The notes under the pieces: generated by a model | The model's database searches: none | The model's input: only the letters and a program-made list of their open reading frames with translations | What the model was told of the DNA's origin: nothing | Program-made: the position numbers and the translations under genes | NCBI GenBank assembly: GCA_963726435.1 | Contig: CAVSCJ010000004.1 | Location: 387,505 to 451,504 of the forward strand | Direction: 5' to 3' | Origin: PALSA-660 sp963726435 | GTDB lineage: Bacteria > Actinomycetota > Coriobacteriia > Anaerosomatales > PALSA-660 | Length of the DNA: 64,000 nt | In this document: one piece after another, positions 9,027 through 18,450 of the stretch | Position numbering within the stretch: position 1 is the first letter of the stretch | How the letters are laid out: each line of letters begins with the position of its first letter

Positions 9027-10586
9027 ATGGAACGTCCTTCCTTCTATCTCACCACTCCGATCTACTACGTCAACTCGGTCCCGCATCTCGGCACCGCGTA
9101 CACGACGATCGCCGCCGATGCCATTTGCCGCTGGCGGCGCATGACCGGCTACGACGTCCACTTCCTGACCGGCCTCGACGAACACGGGCAGAAGGTCGCG
9201 CAGGCCGCCGAGCAGAACGGCATGGATCCCCAAGCGTGGGTCGACACGATAGCCCCCAAGTTCGTCGAGACCTGGAAGATGCTCGACATCAGCAACGACG
9301 ACTTCATCCGCACCACGGAGCCGCGCCACGAGCGCGGCGCCCAGGCCTTCATCCAGGCGCTGAAGGACAACGACGACCTCTACCAAGGTCACTACGAGGG
9401 CTGGTACTGCCTTCCGGACGAGACCTTCTACACTGCGGAGCAGCTTGTCGGCGGCAGGTGCCCGCTCTGCGGCCGTGACGTGCAGTTCGTCCAGGAGGAC
9501 AACTGGTTCTTCCGGCTCTCCGCCTACGAGACGCGCCTGCTCGACCACTACGCGGCGCATCCCGACTTCATCCAGCCCGACACTCGCCGCAACGAGGTCG
9601 TCTCGTTCGTGTCAGGCGGTCTCAAGGATCTCTCGGTCAGCCGCACCACGTTCTCGTGGGGAATCCCTCTGCCCTTCGCGCCCGAGCACGTCATGTACGT
9701 GTGGTTCGACGCTTTGATCAACTACGTGACTGCCGTGGGCTACGGAGCCGACGGCACGCCTTCCTTCTCCGGCCCGCTCGCGCACTACTGGCCGGCCCAG
9801 TACCACTTCGTGGGCAAGGACATAATCCGGTTCCACTGCGCGATCTGGCCGGCGATGCTGATGGCCGCGGGCGTGCCTCTGCCCGAAAGGGTCTTCGCCC
9901 ACGGGTTCCTGCTCACCAAGGGCGAGAAGATGTCCAAGTCCACAGGCAACGCGGTGTCGCCCGCGGAGTTGGTCGACCGGTTCGGGGCGGACGCGTACCG
10001 CTACTACTTCCTGCGCGACGTGCCGTTCGGAAGCGACGGCTCGATCTCCCTCGAGTCCATGGTTCAGCGCTACAACGCGGACCTGGCGAACGACTGGGGC
10101 AACCTCGTCTCGCGCCTGCTCAACATGACCGAGAAGTACTGCGACGGTCTCGTTCCGCAGGGCTCGGATCCGTCGCCGGAAGACCAAGACCTGTTGCGCA
10201 TAGCGGGCGAACTGCCTGCTGTCGTCGAGAAGCGCATGGCGGCACTCGACTATGCCGGCGCGCTCGAATGCGCATGGGAGCTGATCAAACGAGCGAACCG
10301 CTACATCGAGGACTCCGCCCCGTGGAACCTGGCCAAGTCGGAGCAGACCCGTTCGCGGCTCGAGGCCGTCCTCTACAACGCTTTGGAGGCCGTCCGCATC
10401 GCTGCCCTGGTGACGGCTCCCGTGCTGCCCAACACCTCGCGCGAGGTATGGAGCCGCTTGGGGCTTTCCGACCCCAACGAGGTCACGGACGTGATGTCGG
10501 CCGGGAAGTGGGGCGGGCTGCCCGCCGGTTCGAGCGTGGAGAAAGGCGAGTCGCTCTTCCCGCGCATCTACGGGGACGCCGAGTAG
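9027..10586 (+). CDS. metG: Methionine-tRNA ligase (short form)
   Basis: MetRS charges tRNA-Met with methionine. The 519 residues include the class I HIGH-type motif (VPHLGTAYT), a zinc-knob Cys pair (CPLC), the KMSKS loop (GEKMSKSTGN) near residue 300, and the helical anticodon-binding domain. The C-terminal EMAP/tRNA-binding domain of longer enzymes is absent. A TAGAAT -10 box lies at 8945-8950. It heads the block that continues with tatD and the rpfB-like gene. Confidence 0.95.
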   Translation: MERPSFYLTTPIYYVNSVPHLGTAYTTIAADAICRWRRMTGYDVHFLTGLDEHGQKVAQAAEQNGMDPQAWVDTIAPKFVETWKMLDISNDDFIRTTEPRHERGAQAFIQALKDNDDLYQGHYEGWYCLPDETFYTAEQLVGGRCPLCGRDVQFVQEDNWFFRLSAYETRLLDHYAAHPDFIQPDTRRNEVVSFVSGGLKDLSVSRTTFSWGIPLPFAPEHVMYVWFDALINYVTAVGYGADGTPSFSGPLAHYWPAQYHFVGKDIIRFHCAIWPAMLMAAGVPLPERVFAHGFLLTKGEKMSKSTGNAVSPAELVDRFGADAYRYYFLRDVPFGSDGSISLESMVQRYNADLANDWGNLVSRLLNMTEKYCDGLVPQGSDPSPEDQDLLRIAGELPAVVEKRMAALDYAGALECAWELIKRANRYIEDSAPWNLAKSEQTRSRLEAVLYNALEAVRIAALVTAPVLPNTSREVWSRLGLSDPNEVTDVMSAGKWGGLPAGSSVEKGESLFPRIYGDAE

Positions 10587-10591
10587 CGCGC

Positions 10592-11548
10592 ATGGGCGAA
10601 GACCGCGAGCGCATCCCCACATTCCCGGGCTCGGGCAAGATCGTGGTCCTGCCTCACCTGGGCGCGCCCACGGCCGACACGCACGCGCACCTCGACATGA
10701 TCGCCGATCCCGCGGGCGCGCTGGCGCGCGCCGCGCGCGCGGGCATAACGTTGGTGTGCACGATCGTCGACCTCACGGAGTCGCCGGAGGTCACGCTCGA
10801 CGGCCTGGCCGGTTGGCTGAGTGAGGCCGCCGGCATCCTCGGAGCCTCCGAGGGCGACACAGTCGGCGCCGAGGACGCCGCCGGCCTCGGCTCCTCCGGA
10901 CGTCCGTCTCATACTGGGGGTCCATCCGCATAACGCGTCGGCGTACGACGGGGCCAGAACGGGCGTCTGCGCGAGGTCGCCACGTCGCCGCACGTCGCGC
11001 CGGTCGCAGGCCTCGGCGAGCTCGGCCTCGACTTCCACTACGACCACTCGCCCCGCGACGCGCAGCGCGACGCGTTCCGCCGGCAACTGGCGCTCGCGCA
11101 CGAGCTCGGGTTGCCGGTCACCGTGCACCTTCGCGAGGCGCACGACGAGGGGGCCGCGATCCTCGAGGAGATGGGCGTGCCGGAAGCCGGCTGCGTGATC
11201 CACTGCTTCACGGAGGGACCCGAGATGGCGCAACGGTTCCTCGACCTGTCGGAGGCCGTGCGCATATCCATAGCCGGTCCGGTCACCTTTGCGAAGGCCC
11301 TTCAGCTCCGCGAAGCGCTTCACGTCATCCCGCTCGACCGCATGCTGCTCGAGACCGACAGCCCGTTCCTGGCTCCTGCTCCCTACCGGGGCGAGGCGAA
11401 CGAGCCTGCCTTCACGGTGCTGATCGCGGCCAAGGTGGCAGAGGTGCTCGGATCGGACGGCAAGGAGGTCGCGTCGCGCTGTCTGGACAACGCGCGCCGG
11501 GTCTTCGCGCCGCGCGCATCCACTCCCGAACCGGGGTGCCGGCCGTGA
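10592..11548 (+). CDS. tatD: TatD-family metal-dependent DNase, two compensating frame breaks
   Basis: A TIM-barrel metallohydrolase of the TatD family (3'-5' exonuclease/quality-control DNase). Frame 1 gives the HxH metal site (ADTHAHLD). Between about 10880 and 10960 coding continues in another frame (DVRLILGVHPHNASAY). It then returns to the first frame for GELGLDFHYD, VHLREAHDEG, IHCFTEG and LLETDSPFLAP. All metal ligands are present once the two breaks are joined, and the second restores the frame. This points to one inserted and one missing base rather than decay. It follows metG by 5 bp. Confidence 0.85.
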
Positions 11549-12147
11549 GCGCTCGAGCGCCGCGCGTCCTGGGACTTGCCGGCAGCCCGCGCCGCGACGG
11601 GAACAGCGACCGGCTCCTGGAGGAGTGCCTCGCCGGAGCGGGGGCGGCGGGCGCCGAGACCGATCTGCTCGTCGTGTCGGCTGCCGGGATCGAGCCATGC
11701 CTCGGCTGCGAGGAGTGCGCGACGACGGGGGAGTGCGTGGTCGGTGACGGCATGCAGGACGTCTACCGGCGGCTCGACGCCGCCGACGCGATCGTCGTCT
11801 CGACCCCGGTGTACTTCGCGACAGTCCCTGCCGTACTGAAGTCTCTCTACGACCGCTGTCAGCCCTACTGGGTGCGCCGCTACCGGCTGGGGCAGCGGAT
11901 CACCCGCAGGCGCCCCGGCGCGCTGCTGATCGTCGGCGGCGGCGGCGACCCGTACGGGCACGAGTGTGCGGCGACCACCACTCGAAGCGTCTTCGCCGTC
12001 CTGGGTGTCGACTACTCCGCGGAGTTCGCCATCCGTGCTGACTCGCCGACGGACGCGGCTGGCCAGCCCGACTCGCTGGAGCGAGCCCGAGACATCGGCG
12101 AGACGCTCGCGCGCGACGCCGCGGCGCGCCTCGGTGACGACCGCTAG
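11545..12147 (+). CDS. NAD(P)H-dependent FMN reductase / flavodoxin-fold iron-sulfur-type flavoprotein
   Basis: A ~200-residue flavodoxin-fold protein. The FMN phosphate loop is GLAGSPRRDGNSDRLL, followed by the typical CLGCEECATTGECV Cys-rich segment and STPVYFATVPAVLKSLYDR. Proteins with this layout belong to the NADPH-dependent FMN reductase/Isf-like group; whether the Cys residues hold a cluster is unclear. GTG 11545 overlaps the tatD stop (GTGA). A second GTG at 11536 is possible. Electron partner unknown. Confidence 0.8.
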   Translation: MSARAPRVLGLAGSPRRDGNSDRLLEECLAGAGAAGAETDLLVVSAAGIEPCLGCEECATTGECVVGDGMQDVYRRLDAADAIVVSTPVYFATVPAVLKSLYDRCQPYWVRRYRLGQRITRRRPGALLIVGGGGDPYGHECAATTTRSVFAVLGVDYSAEFAIRADSPTDAAGQPDSLERARDIGETLARDAAARLGDDR

Positions 12148-12196
12148 CCCCCTCCGGCCGGACCCGCGGTCGGCCGTTCCGCAGCGACCTGCGGGT

Positions 12197-12225
12197 TTGC
12201 CGCCCTGTTTCGGCTGCGATACGAT
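12197..12225 (+). promoter_or_regulatory. Sigma-A-type promoter for the 3D-domain wall protein
   Basis: TTGCCG (12197-12202) and TACGAT (12220-12225) are separated by 17 bp and lie 49 bp before the start of the downstream gene. Confidence 0.55.
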
Positions 12226-12273
12226 GGGCGTCCATCCCGTTGCTGATCCGTTGACTTGGCGCCAGGGGGAAGT

Positions 12274-13383
12274 TTGAGACTGCCGGTCGGCCCGGCGCGC
12301 ATCCCGAAGACTCAGTACCACATCGCACCCATCGTCGCAGCCGTTCTGGGGCTTGCTTTTCTAACCGGATTCGTTTGGGCCCAGAAGAGCGTCACGCTCG
12401 TCGTCGACGGCAGGTCGACGACCGTGACGACCGAGAGCACCGACGTCGCCTCAGCACTCGCGGAGGCGGGTGTGCGAGTCTCCCCCCGTGACCTCGTCAG
12501 CCCCTCGGTATCCTCGAGCCTCGAGGACGGCGGCATGGTCGTCGTGCGCCACGTCGCGAACGTGACCCTGGTGCACAACGGCCAGACGATCGCTCTCGAG
12601 GTGGTGGGGCGCACCGTCGCCGACGCTCTCGTGATGGCCGGGCTCGATCCCACCGGCGGCATAGCCACCGATCCCCCCGCGGACTCCTCCCTGATCGACG
12701 GGATGACGATCACCGCGAACGATGTCTTCCTCCGGGTTTCCGAGGAGGAGGTCTCCGTACCCTTCGAGACCGTCGTCCAAGGCGACAGCACGCTGCCGCT
12801 GAACCGCCGTGTCGTCGTGACACGGGGTGTCGAGGGGTCGGCGGTGCGAGTCTGGCAGGCGGTCGTGAGCGGCGGCAAGGAGGGCCCCAAGACGCTCAAG
12901 GCTGAGGCAGTCCTTGCGCCTCCCGTCACCGAGGTCATCCGGATGGGCACCAAGCGCCCGTTCAGGCAGGTAGTCCCAGCATCGACGTCCGGCAAGGGCG
13001 CCAAGCCCTACGCCCCGCCGGTTGTGGGACGGACGATCCTGGTCGAGGCCACCGCCTACACTCCCTACGCGTGCCACCTCGACGCCGACTGGATCGCCTG
13101 GCGCCGCCGGCTGTTCGATGCGCCGGCGGGATGGGGGATCGTGGCGGTGGACCGCCGGGTCATCCCGCTGGGGACGCGGCTGTTCGTGGAGGACTACGGG
13201 TACGCGGTCGCGGGCGACACCGGCGGCGCCATCAAGGGCAACAAGATGGACGTGTGCTTCTGGGGGGCCTCACTCAACGCGCCGACCGGGCACGCGTCGG
13301 CCGCGCAGGAGAGGGCGGCTCGCTCGCTCGCGAACCACTGGGGCCGCAAGCGGGGGCTGCGCGTAACGATCCTCGGAAGCTGA
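12274..13383 (+). CDS. RpfB/YabE-like cell-wall protein: DUF348 x2, G5, 3D domain
   Basis: A 369-residue exported protein likely to cleave peptidoglycan. After an N-terminal hydrophobic helix (residues ~18-38) come two DUF348 repeats (VTLVVDGRSTTVTT; VTLVHNGQTIALEV) and a G5 region ending near residue 215. The C-terminal 3D domain has its aspartates in GDTGGAIKG and KMDVCF, as in MltA/YabE/YocH lytic enzymes. TTG 12274 is chosen because AGGGGGA lies just before it; TTG 12256 is the upstream alternative. Position directly before rsmA is the order seen for yabE/rpfB in many Gram-positive bacteria. Unlike true RpfB, no lysozyme-like Rpf domain is present. Confidence 0.85.
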   Translation: MRLPVGPARIPKTQYHIAPIVAAVLGLAFLTGFVWAQKSVTLVVDGRSTTVTTESTDVASALAEAGVRVSPRDLVSPSVSSSLEDGGMVVVRHVANVTLVHNGQTIALEVVGRTVADALVMAGLDPTGGIATDPPADSSLIDGMTITANDVFLRVSEEEVSVPFETVVQGDSTLPLNRRVVVTRGVEGSAVRVWQAVVSGGKEGPKTLKAEAVLAPPVTEVIRMGTKRPFRQVVPASTSGKGAKPYAPPVVGRTILVEATAYTPYACHLDADWIAWRRRLFDAPAGWGIVAVDRRVIPLGTRLFVEDYGYAVAGDTGGAIKGNKMDVCFWGASLNAPTGHASAAQERAARSLANHWGRKRGLRVTILGS

Positions 13384-13384
13384 G

Positions 13385-14266
13385 GTGCCTCTCTCCGCTC
13401 TCGCCTCGCCCTCGGCGACGCGGGCGGTGCTCGAGGCGCACGGGCTGTCCCTCAAGAAGTCGCTGGGGCAGCACTTCCTGGTCGACGACAACATCGTGCG
13501 CAAGATCCTCGCTCTGGCGGCCGTATCACCCGCCGATCCGGTCCTGGAGATCGGGCCGGGCATAGGCACTCTCACGCTCGCTCTGTGCGACGTCGCCGGG
13601 TACGTCGTGGCGGTCGAACGCGACCCGGACCTGCTGCCGGTGTTGGAGGACGTCGCGCGCGGGCGCGACAACCTGGCCATCGTGCGGGCTGATGCCGTCA
13701 CGGTGGACGTGCGCGAGCTGGCGAGCCCGCTCGGGCCGCCGGTCGCTCTGGTCGCGAACCTCCCGTACGGCGTCGCCGCGACGGTGGTGCTGCGGCTCTT
13801 CCAAGAGCTGCCCACGCTGCGCAGTGCGACCGTCATGGTGCAGGCAGAGGTTGCCGCGCGCATGGCTGCACAGCCGGGCCGCAAAGACTATGGAGCGTAT
13901 ACCGTGAAGTTGAGAATGCATGCGGTCCCTGGCGGCAGTTTCGACGTCCCGCGCGGCTGCTTCATGCCGCCTCCGCACGTGGACTCAACGGTGTTGCGCC
14001 TCGAGCGCGTTCGCCGCGAGGAGCCGGAGGACCTTCGCATGGAGGCCGAGCTCCTAGCTGACGCGGCGTTCGCTCAGAGGCGAAAGACGCTGCGGAACTC
14101 GGTCCGCGCGACCAACGGATGGTCCGGCACGGCACTTGACGAGGCACTTTCCGAGGCGGGTATCGACGGCCGGCGCAGGGCCGAGACACTCAGCGTCGAC
14201 GAGTTCGTCGCGCTGGCCTCCGCGGCCGCCTCCAGGGGCCTCCGAGGTTGTAAAAAGGGCCTCTGA
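13385..14266 (+). CDS. rsmA: 16S rRNA dimethyladenosine transferase RsmA (KsgA)
   Basis: Dimethylates A1518 and A1519 of 16S rRNA and monitors small-subunit assembly. The 293-residue protein shows LKKSLGQHFLVDDNIV, the SAM motif LEIGPGIGTLT, the catalytic NLPY motif (VANLPYG) and the PPPHVDSTVLRL and FAQRRKTLRN signatures. GTG 13385 is next to the stop of the preceding gene. The end of the gene contains the veg promoter. Confidence 0.95.
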   Translation: MPLSALASPSATRAVLEAHGLSLKKSLGQHFLVDDNIVRKILALAAVSPADPVLEIGPGIGTLTLALCDVAGYVVAVERDPDLLPVLEDVARGRDNLAIVRADAVTVDVRELASPLGPPVALVANLPYGVAATVVLRLFQELPTLRSATVMVQAEVAARMAAQPGRKDYGAYTVKLRMHAVPGGSFDVPRGCFMPPPHVDSTVLRLERVRREEPEDLRMEAELLADAAFAQRRKTLRNSVRATNGWSGTALDEALSEAGIDGRRRAETLSVDEFVALASAAASRGLRGCKKGL

Positions 14267-14276
14267 CCTGTATAAT
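14248..14276 (+). promoter_or_regulatory. Strong sigma-A promoter of veg
   Basis: TTGTAA (14248-14253), a 17-bp spacer and a perfect TATAAT (14271-14276). It starts inside the last codons of rsmA and lies 32 bp upstream of the veg start. It is the best consensus promoter seen in the window. Confidence 0.8.
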
Positions 14277-14308
14277 TCCCACAATATACGCCGGTAGGAG
14301 GACACTGG

Positions 14309-14590
14309 ATGGAAACGATGAACCAAATGGAAGTGGTCGGCCGGATCCGTGCCGACCTCAAGTCGCTCACCGGCACCCGCATGCGCCTGCGTGCGAACAT
14401 GGGCCGTTCCAAGATCGTGGAGCGCGAGGGTGTCCTGGAGGAGACGCATCCCAGTCTCTTCGTCGTGAAAGTGGAGGAGAAGCGCGAGCGCACCGCCCGC
14501 GTGTCCTACTCCTACGTGGATGTCCTGACCGGGACGGTCGAGCTGACCCATCCCGACAGCGGGGACAGCGTCTTCCCCTGGCTCAACTAG
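14309..14590 (+). CDS. veg: Veg-like protein (DUF1021)
   Basis: A 93-residue small beta-barrel protein. TGTRMRLRANMGRSKIVEREGVLEE and HPSLFVVKVEEK are the Veg family signatures, and the position between rsmA and ispE is conserved with Bacillus. In Bacillus Veg stimulates biofilm gene expression by opposing SinR; no SinR is visible here, so its role is uncertain. The start has a strong GTAGGAGGA site and its own consensus promoter, so it should be highly expressed. Confidence 0.88.
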   Translation: METMNQMEVVGRIRADLKSLTGTRMRLRANMGRSKIVEREGVLEETHPSLFVVKVEEKRERTARVSYSYVDVLTGTVELTHPDSGDSVFPWLN

Positions 14591-14687
14591 CGCGCGATAC
14601 GTCCTTACGAGACGTCAAGACGGGCGCGACGCCGCAGAGCAAGATGCGGGCGCCGCGCCCTCTACTTTGACCGGAGGGGGCTGGCGG

Positions 14688-15575
14688 ATGCCGATGACTC
14701 TCAGCGCGCCGTCCAAGCTCAACCTCTACCTCGCCGTCGGTGCGCCCCGCGCTGACGGCTACCACGACGTGACCACCGTTCTGGTCGCGCTCGACCTCGG
14801 CGACATGGTCACCATAGAGCCGGCCGGGCGTCTGTCGCTGGCGTGCGAACCCGACGTCGGCGTGCCCACCCACCAGAACCTGGCCTGGAGGGCCGCCGTC
14901 GCCATGAGCGAGGAGTTCGGACGGCCGCCGCACTTCGCGATCGCGGTCGCCAAACGTGTGCCCGCGGGCTCGGGACTCGGCGGTGGCAGCGCGGACGCCG
15001 CCGCGGTCATCGCCGCCATGGCCGCCGAATGGGGGGTCTCGCGCGACGACGCACGCCTCGATGCGGTGGCTTCGACGGTCGGAGCCGATGTGCTCTTCCC
15101 GCTGCGGGGCGGCTGCGCCCTGTACGAGGGGCGTGGAGACGTGCCGGTGCGGGCGCTGGAGCTCCCACGGGCCCGGTTCGCGATCGCTTGCGGGGCGGCA
15201 CCGGTTCCGACCGCGGACGCCTACGCGATGTTCGACCGGCTCGGAAGCGATCCCGCGCCGGGTCCCGGCGCAGTGGAGTCCGCGCTCGCGGAGGGGAACG
15301 ACTCGGCCCTGGGCGCTGCTCTGTACAACAACATGACCTCTGCTGCACTGGCTCTGGTCCCCTCCATAGCCGAAGGGCTAGCATCGATGCAGAACGCGAA
15401 GGGTTGTCTGGGGTCGGCACTGTGCGGGAGCGGTTCGGCGGTCTTCGGCGTCTTCGGGCGATCGGCCCAAGCCGAGGAGGCGGCCGCCGCCGCACGCGAC
15501 CGCGGGATGTGGGCGGCTGTTGCGCGTCCGCGCTCGGGCGGCACGATCGATCAGACGAGGGGAGCAGAGTCGTGA
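14688..15575 (+). CDS. ispE: 4-diphosphocytidyl-2-C-methyl-D-erythritol kinase
   Basis: IspE phosphorylates CDP-methylerythritol in the non-mevalonate isoprenoid pathway. The 295-residue GHMP kinase has SAPSKLNLYLAVGAPRADGYH at the start, the ATP loop VPAGSGLGGGSADAAA near residue 92, and the C-terminal GSALCGSGSAVFGVF block. ATG 14688 follows GGAGGGGG by 7 bp. The stop overlaps the next start. Confidence 0.93.
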   Translation: MPMTLSAPSKLNLYLAVGAPRADGYHDVTTVLVALDLGDMVTIEPAGRLSLACEPDVGVPTHQNLAWRAAVAMSEEFGRPPHFAIAVAKRVPAGSGLGGGSADAAAVIAAMAAEWGVSRDDARLDAVASTVGADVLFPLRGGCALYEGRGDVPVRALELPRARFAIACGAAPVPTADAYAMFDRLGSDPAPGPGAVESALAEGNDSALGAALYNNMTSAALALVPSIAEGLASMQNAKGCLGSALCGSGSAVFGVFGRSAQAEEAAAAARDRGMWAAVARPRSGGTIDQTRGAES

Positions 15576-16333
15576 CATACGACAAGGTCGATGCGGTGAT
15601 CCTGGCCGGGGGAGACGGCGAGGTGATCGATCCGACGGAGCGCTTCAAGGGGCTCGTCCCGATCGCCGGCCGGCCGCTCGTGGAATGGGTCGTCGACGCG
15701 TTCCGTGCCGCAGACCGGATCGGCGAGATCGCTGTCGTGATCCCCACGGCCGAGAACCTGGGAGGCTGGGTCGATCGCGTCGACAAGCTGGTCGTCTCGA
15801 ACCGCGAGTTCATGGACAACGCGATAGCCGGTGCGGCGGCGTTCCGCGTCGATCGCCCCGTGGTGATCGCGACGGGCGACATCCCGCTGCTGACGGGGGC
15901 CGCGATCGACGCGTTCGTCGACGCCGGGCTGGCGACGGGTGCGGAGTTCGTCTATCCGCTGGTCCCCAAGGCCGCTGTCGAGGCGGCCTATCCCGGGGCG
16001 CAGCGCACCTACTTCAAGCTCAAGAGCGGCCGCTATACGGGCGGCAACGCGATGATCGTCGACCCGAAGCTCCTGCCGGGCGCCCGCGACCTCGGTCAGC
16101 GTCTGTTCGATGAGCGCAAGAACCCGGTCGCCACCGTCAGGACGGCGGGGTTGGGATTCGTCGTGAAGTTCGTGCTCGGGCGTCTCGAGCCGGAGGACCT
16201 CGTCGACAAGATCCGCGAGCTTCTGGGGGGCACCGGAGCTGCGGTGGTGCTCGACGACCCGTCCATCGCGATGGACGTGGACAAGCCGGTGGACCTCGAG
16301 CTCGTCGAGGGCCTGCTCCTAGCTCGACCCTGA
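15572..16333 (+). CDS. MobA-like nucleotidyltransferase domain protein
   Basis: A 253-residue protein with a nucleotide-binding loop at its N-terminus (DAVILAGGDGEVID), the FKGLVPIAGRPLVEWVV block and ATGDIPLLT metal-binding Asp. These are features of NTP transferases of the MobA/GlmU type. There is no hexapeptide or other accessory domain. GTG 15572 overlaps the ispE stop (GTGA). It may make an activated sugar or cofactor nucleotide; the substrate cannot be read from the sequence. Confidence 0.8.
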   Translation: MTYDKVDAVILAGGDGEVIDPTERFKGLVPIAGRPLVEWVVDAFRAADRIGEIAVVIPTAENLGGWVDRVDKLVVSNREFMDNAIAGAAAFRVDRPVVIATGDIPLLTGAAIDAFVDAGLATGAEFVYPLVPKAAVEAAYPGAQRTYFKLKSGRYTGGNAMIVDPKLLPGARDLGQRLFDERKNPVATVRTAGLGFVVKFVLGRLEPEDLVDKIRELLGGTGAAVVLDDPSIAMDVDKPVDLELVEGLLLARP

Positions 16334-16444
16334 CCGTTCGTCTTCCCATCGTGCAGGGAACCGGCCCCGCGCGGCGAAATAGAGCGGCCGGGGCACGAGT
16401 GAGGATCGAGCGTCAGGCTGCGACATGTGGGGGTCTGCCGGGCC

Positions 16445-16762
16445 ATGGAGGTCACGAAGGTAACGCTTCGTCCCGTCTCGATGAACAAGGTCTGCGCCAT
16501 CGCGAGCGTGGTGCTGGACGATCAGTTCGTCATACACGACTTGCGTGTGGTCAACGGTGAGAAGGGCTTGTTCGTCGCGATGCCGTCGCGCAAGCTCCCG
16601 AACGGCGACTTCCGCGACATCTGCCATCCCATAAACGCCGACGCGCGCCAGCGCATGCAGGATGCCGTCCTCGCGCAGTTCGCCACAGACGGTGGCCTCG
16701 AGTACTTCACGTCTCCGGACGCGGTGGCATCCCAGGCGGAGGCCGTGCCGGCGTTGGACTAG
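16445..16762 (+). CDS. spoVG: SpoVG family RNA/DNA-binding regulator
   Basis: A 105-residue SpoVG homologue: MEVTKVTLRPVS, FVIHDLRVVNGEKGLFVAMPSRK and DICHPINADARQRMQDAVL are diagnostic. The family binds nucleic acid and affects sporulation, capsule and cell-division genes; the local target is unknown. The ispE-(NTP transferase)-spoVG-glmU-prs order is like that of Firmicutes, supporting orthology. The ribosome site before ATG 16445 is weak. Confidence 0.92.
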   Translation: MEVTKVTLRPVSMNKVCAIASVVLDDQFVIHDLRVVNGEKGLFVAMPSRKLPNGDFRDICHPINADARQRMQDAVLAQFATDGGLEYFTSPDAVASQAEAVPALD

Positions 16763-16912
16763 CGCTCGAGGCGGGGCCGCGAGAGGAGCGTGCGAGCGCA
16801 GGCCGACACCGTCCTTCGGCTCGGCCGTCGTGCGAGCCGCGGATCGAGCGGTTCCGCGCTCGAGAGCGAGCATGGGTCGATGCGACCGTCTGGTACACTT
16901 CGCGGGTATCCT

Positions 16913-16987
16913 TGGGGCGTGGCCAAGCGGTAAGGCAGGGGACTTTGGATCCCCCATCCGCAGGTTCGAATCCTGCCGCCCCAGCCA
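16913..16987 (+). tRNA. tRNA-Gln (anticodon TTG)
   Basis: A complete cloverleaf: acceptor TGGGGCG pairs with CGCCCCA, the anticodon stem GGGGA/TCCCC encloses CTTTGGA (anticodon TTG), the T arm is CAGGTTCGAATCCTG, and CCA is encoded (16985-16987). It lies between spoVG and glmU. Confidence 0.95.
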
Positions 16988-17054
16988 CTTGCCTCACCGG
17001 GCCTGAAGATCGAAGCGGGCCCGCACGATCGACCCGGTGCCAGAGGAGCTCACG

Positions 17055-18431
17055 ATGCACGCCGCCGCCATCGTTCTCGCCGCCGGAGAGGGCACTCGCA
17101 TGCGCTCCGCGCTGCCCAAGGTGGCGCACGAGATCCTTGGCGTGCCGCTCGTTCGCTGGGTTGTGGACGCCGTCAGCGGGGCCGGTATCGACCGCATCGT
17201 CACGGTCGTCGGCTACGGCGGCGAAGCCGTCACCGACCTCGTCCCGGACACGGAGACGGTCATCCAACAGGCGCGGCTGGGGACAGGTGACGCCGTTCGC
17301 GCGGCTGCTGGCGCCCTGGCGAACTTCGATGGCCCGGTCGTTGTGATCGCCGGAGACGTCCCGCTCGTGCGCGCGGAGACGATCGCCGCGCTGCTGGAGG
17401 CGTGGCGAGGAGCCGGGGCGGCCTGCACCGTGCTCACCGCCTTCATCCCCGACCCCACCGGCTACGGGCGCGTCCTGCGCGACGAAGCCGGAGCGGTCAC
17501 GGCCATCGTCGAGCACCGGGACCTCAACGACGACCAGCTCGCCGTCGGCGAGTGCAACGTCGGCATCTACTGCTTCGACGCCCGCGCGCTGTTCGATGTG
17601 CTCGCGGGCCTCGCGCCCGCCAACGCCCAGGGTGAGTACTATCTGACCGACGTCATCGCTCTGCTCAACGAACGCAAGCTGCGGGTCACCGCGGTGGTTC
17701 TCGACGACGTCGACGAGTCCCACGGCGTGAACACACGCGTCCAGCTCGCCTCGGTCGGCCGAGTGCTGCAACGCCGCATCAACGAGGGCCACATGCTCGA
17801 CGGAGTGACGATGACCGACCCCGACCTCGTCTGGATCGGCTCTGGCGTCACCCTCGGCCGCGATGTCGTCATCGAGCCGATGACCACTCTTCTGGGCGAG
17901 ACGCACCTCGGCGAGGGCGCGCACGTCGGACCCAACACGCGCATCATCGACTCCACCATCGGTGCAGGCGCGACGGTCGAGCAGTCGATCGTCCGCGGTG
18001 CCACGGTCGGGGAGAGGGCTGTGGTCGGCCCGAACGCATTCCTGCGTCCGGGCTCCGTCCTGCTGGCCGGATCGCGCGCCGGGTCCTTCGTCGAGGTGAA
18101 GAACTCGACGATAGGAGAGGGCTCCAAGGTGCCGCATCTGTCCTACATCGGAGACGCTACCGTCGGCGCCGGAGTCAACGTCGGCGCGGGCGCGATCACA
18201 TGCAACTACGACGGGAGCGACAAGCACCGCACGATCATCGGCGACGGCGCCTTCATCGGTTCGGATACGATGCTGGTGGCGCCGGTCGAGATAGGAGCGG
18301 GCGCAGCGACCGGGGCCGGCAGCGCGATCACCAAGGACGTGCCGGCAGGAGCGCTCGGCATCGAACGTACGGCGCAGAAGAACGTGGATGGGTGGAACGA
18401 GCGCCGCAAGGCGGCCCGTGACGACGAGTGA
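17055..18431 (+). CDS. glmU: Bifunctional UDP-GlcNAc pyrophosphorylase / GlcN-1-P acetyltransferase
   Basis: GlmU makes UDP-N-acetylglucosamine for peptidoglycan. The N-terminal uridyltransferase has LAAGEGTRMRS.LPKVAHEI and the IAGDVPL site. From about residue 250 a left-handed beta-helix of hexapeptide repeats carries the acetyltransferase (FVEVKNSTIGEGSKVPHLSY, GAGAITCNYDG). ATG 17055 follows AGAGGAG. The 458-residue length is normal, and it leads directly into prs. Confidence 0.95.
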   Translation: MHAAAIVLAAGEGTRMRSALPKVAHEILGVPLVRWVVDAVSGAGIDRIVTVVGYGGEAVTDLVPDTETVIQQARLGTGDAVRAAAGALANFDGPVVVIAGDVPLVRAETIAALLEAWRGAGAACTVLTAFIPDPTGYGRVLRDEAGAVTAIVEHRDLNDDQLAVGECNVGIYCFDARALFDVLAGLAPANAQGEYYLTDVIALLNERKLRVTAVVLDDVDESHGVNTRVQLASVGRVLQRRINEGHMLDGVTMTDPDLVWIGSGVTLGRDVVIEPMTTLLGETHLGEGAHVGPNTRIIDSTIGAGATVEQSIVRGATVGERAVVGPNAFLRPGSVLLAGSRAGSFVEVKNSTIGEGSKVPHLSYIGDATVGAGVNVGAGAITCNYDGSDKHRTIIGDGAFIGSDTMLVAPVEIGAGAATGAGSAITKDVPAGALGIERTAQKNVDGWNERRKAARDDE

Positions 18432-18450
18432 AGGGGTGCGAACCGGCGCG

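Noticed and set aside
12148..12273. c-di-AMP (ydaO) riboswitch before the 3D-domain wall gene
   Set aside because: The leader after the promoter is only about 50 bp, too short, and the conserved riboswitch core is absent.
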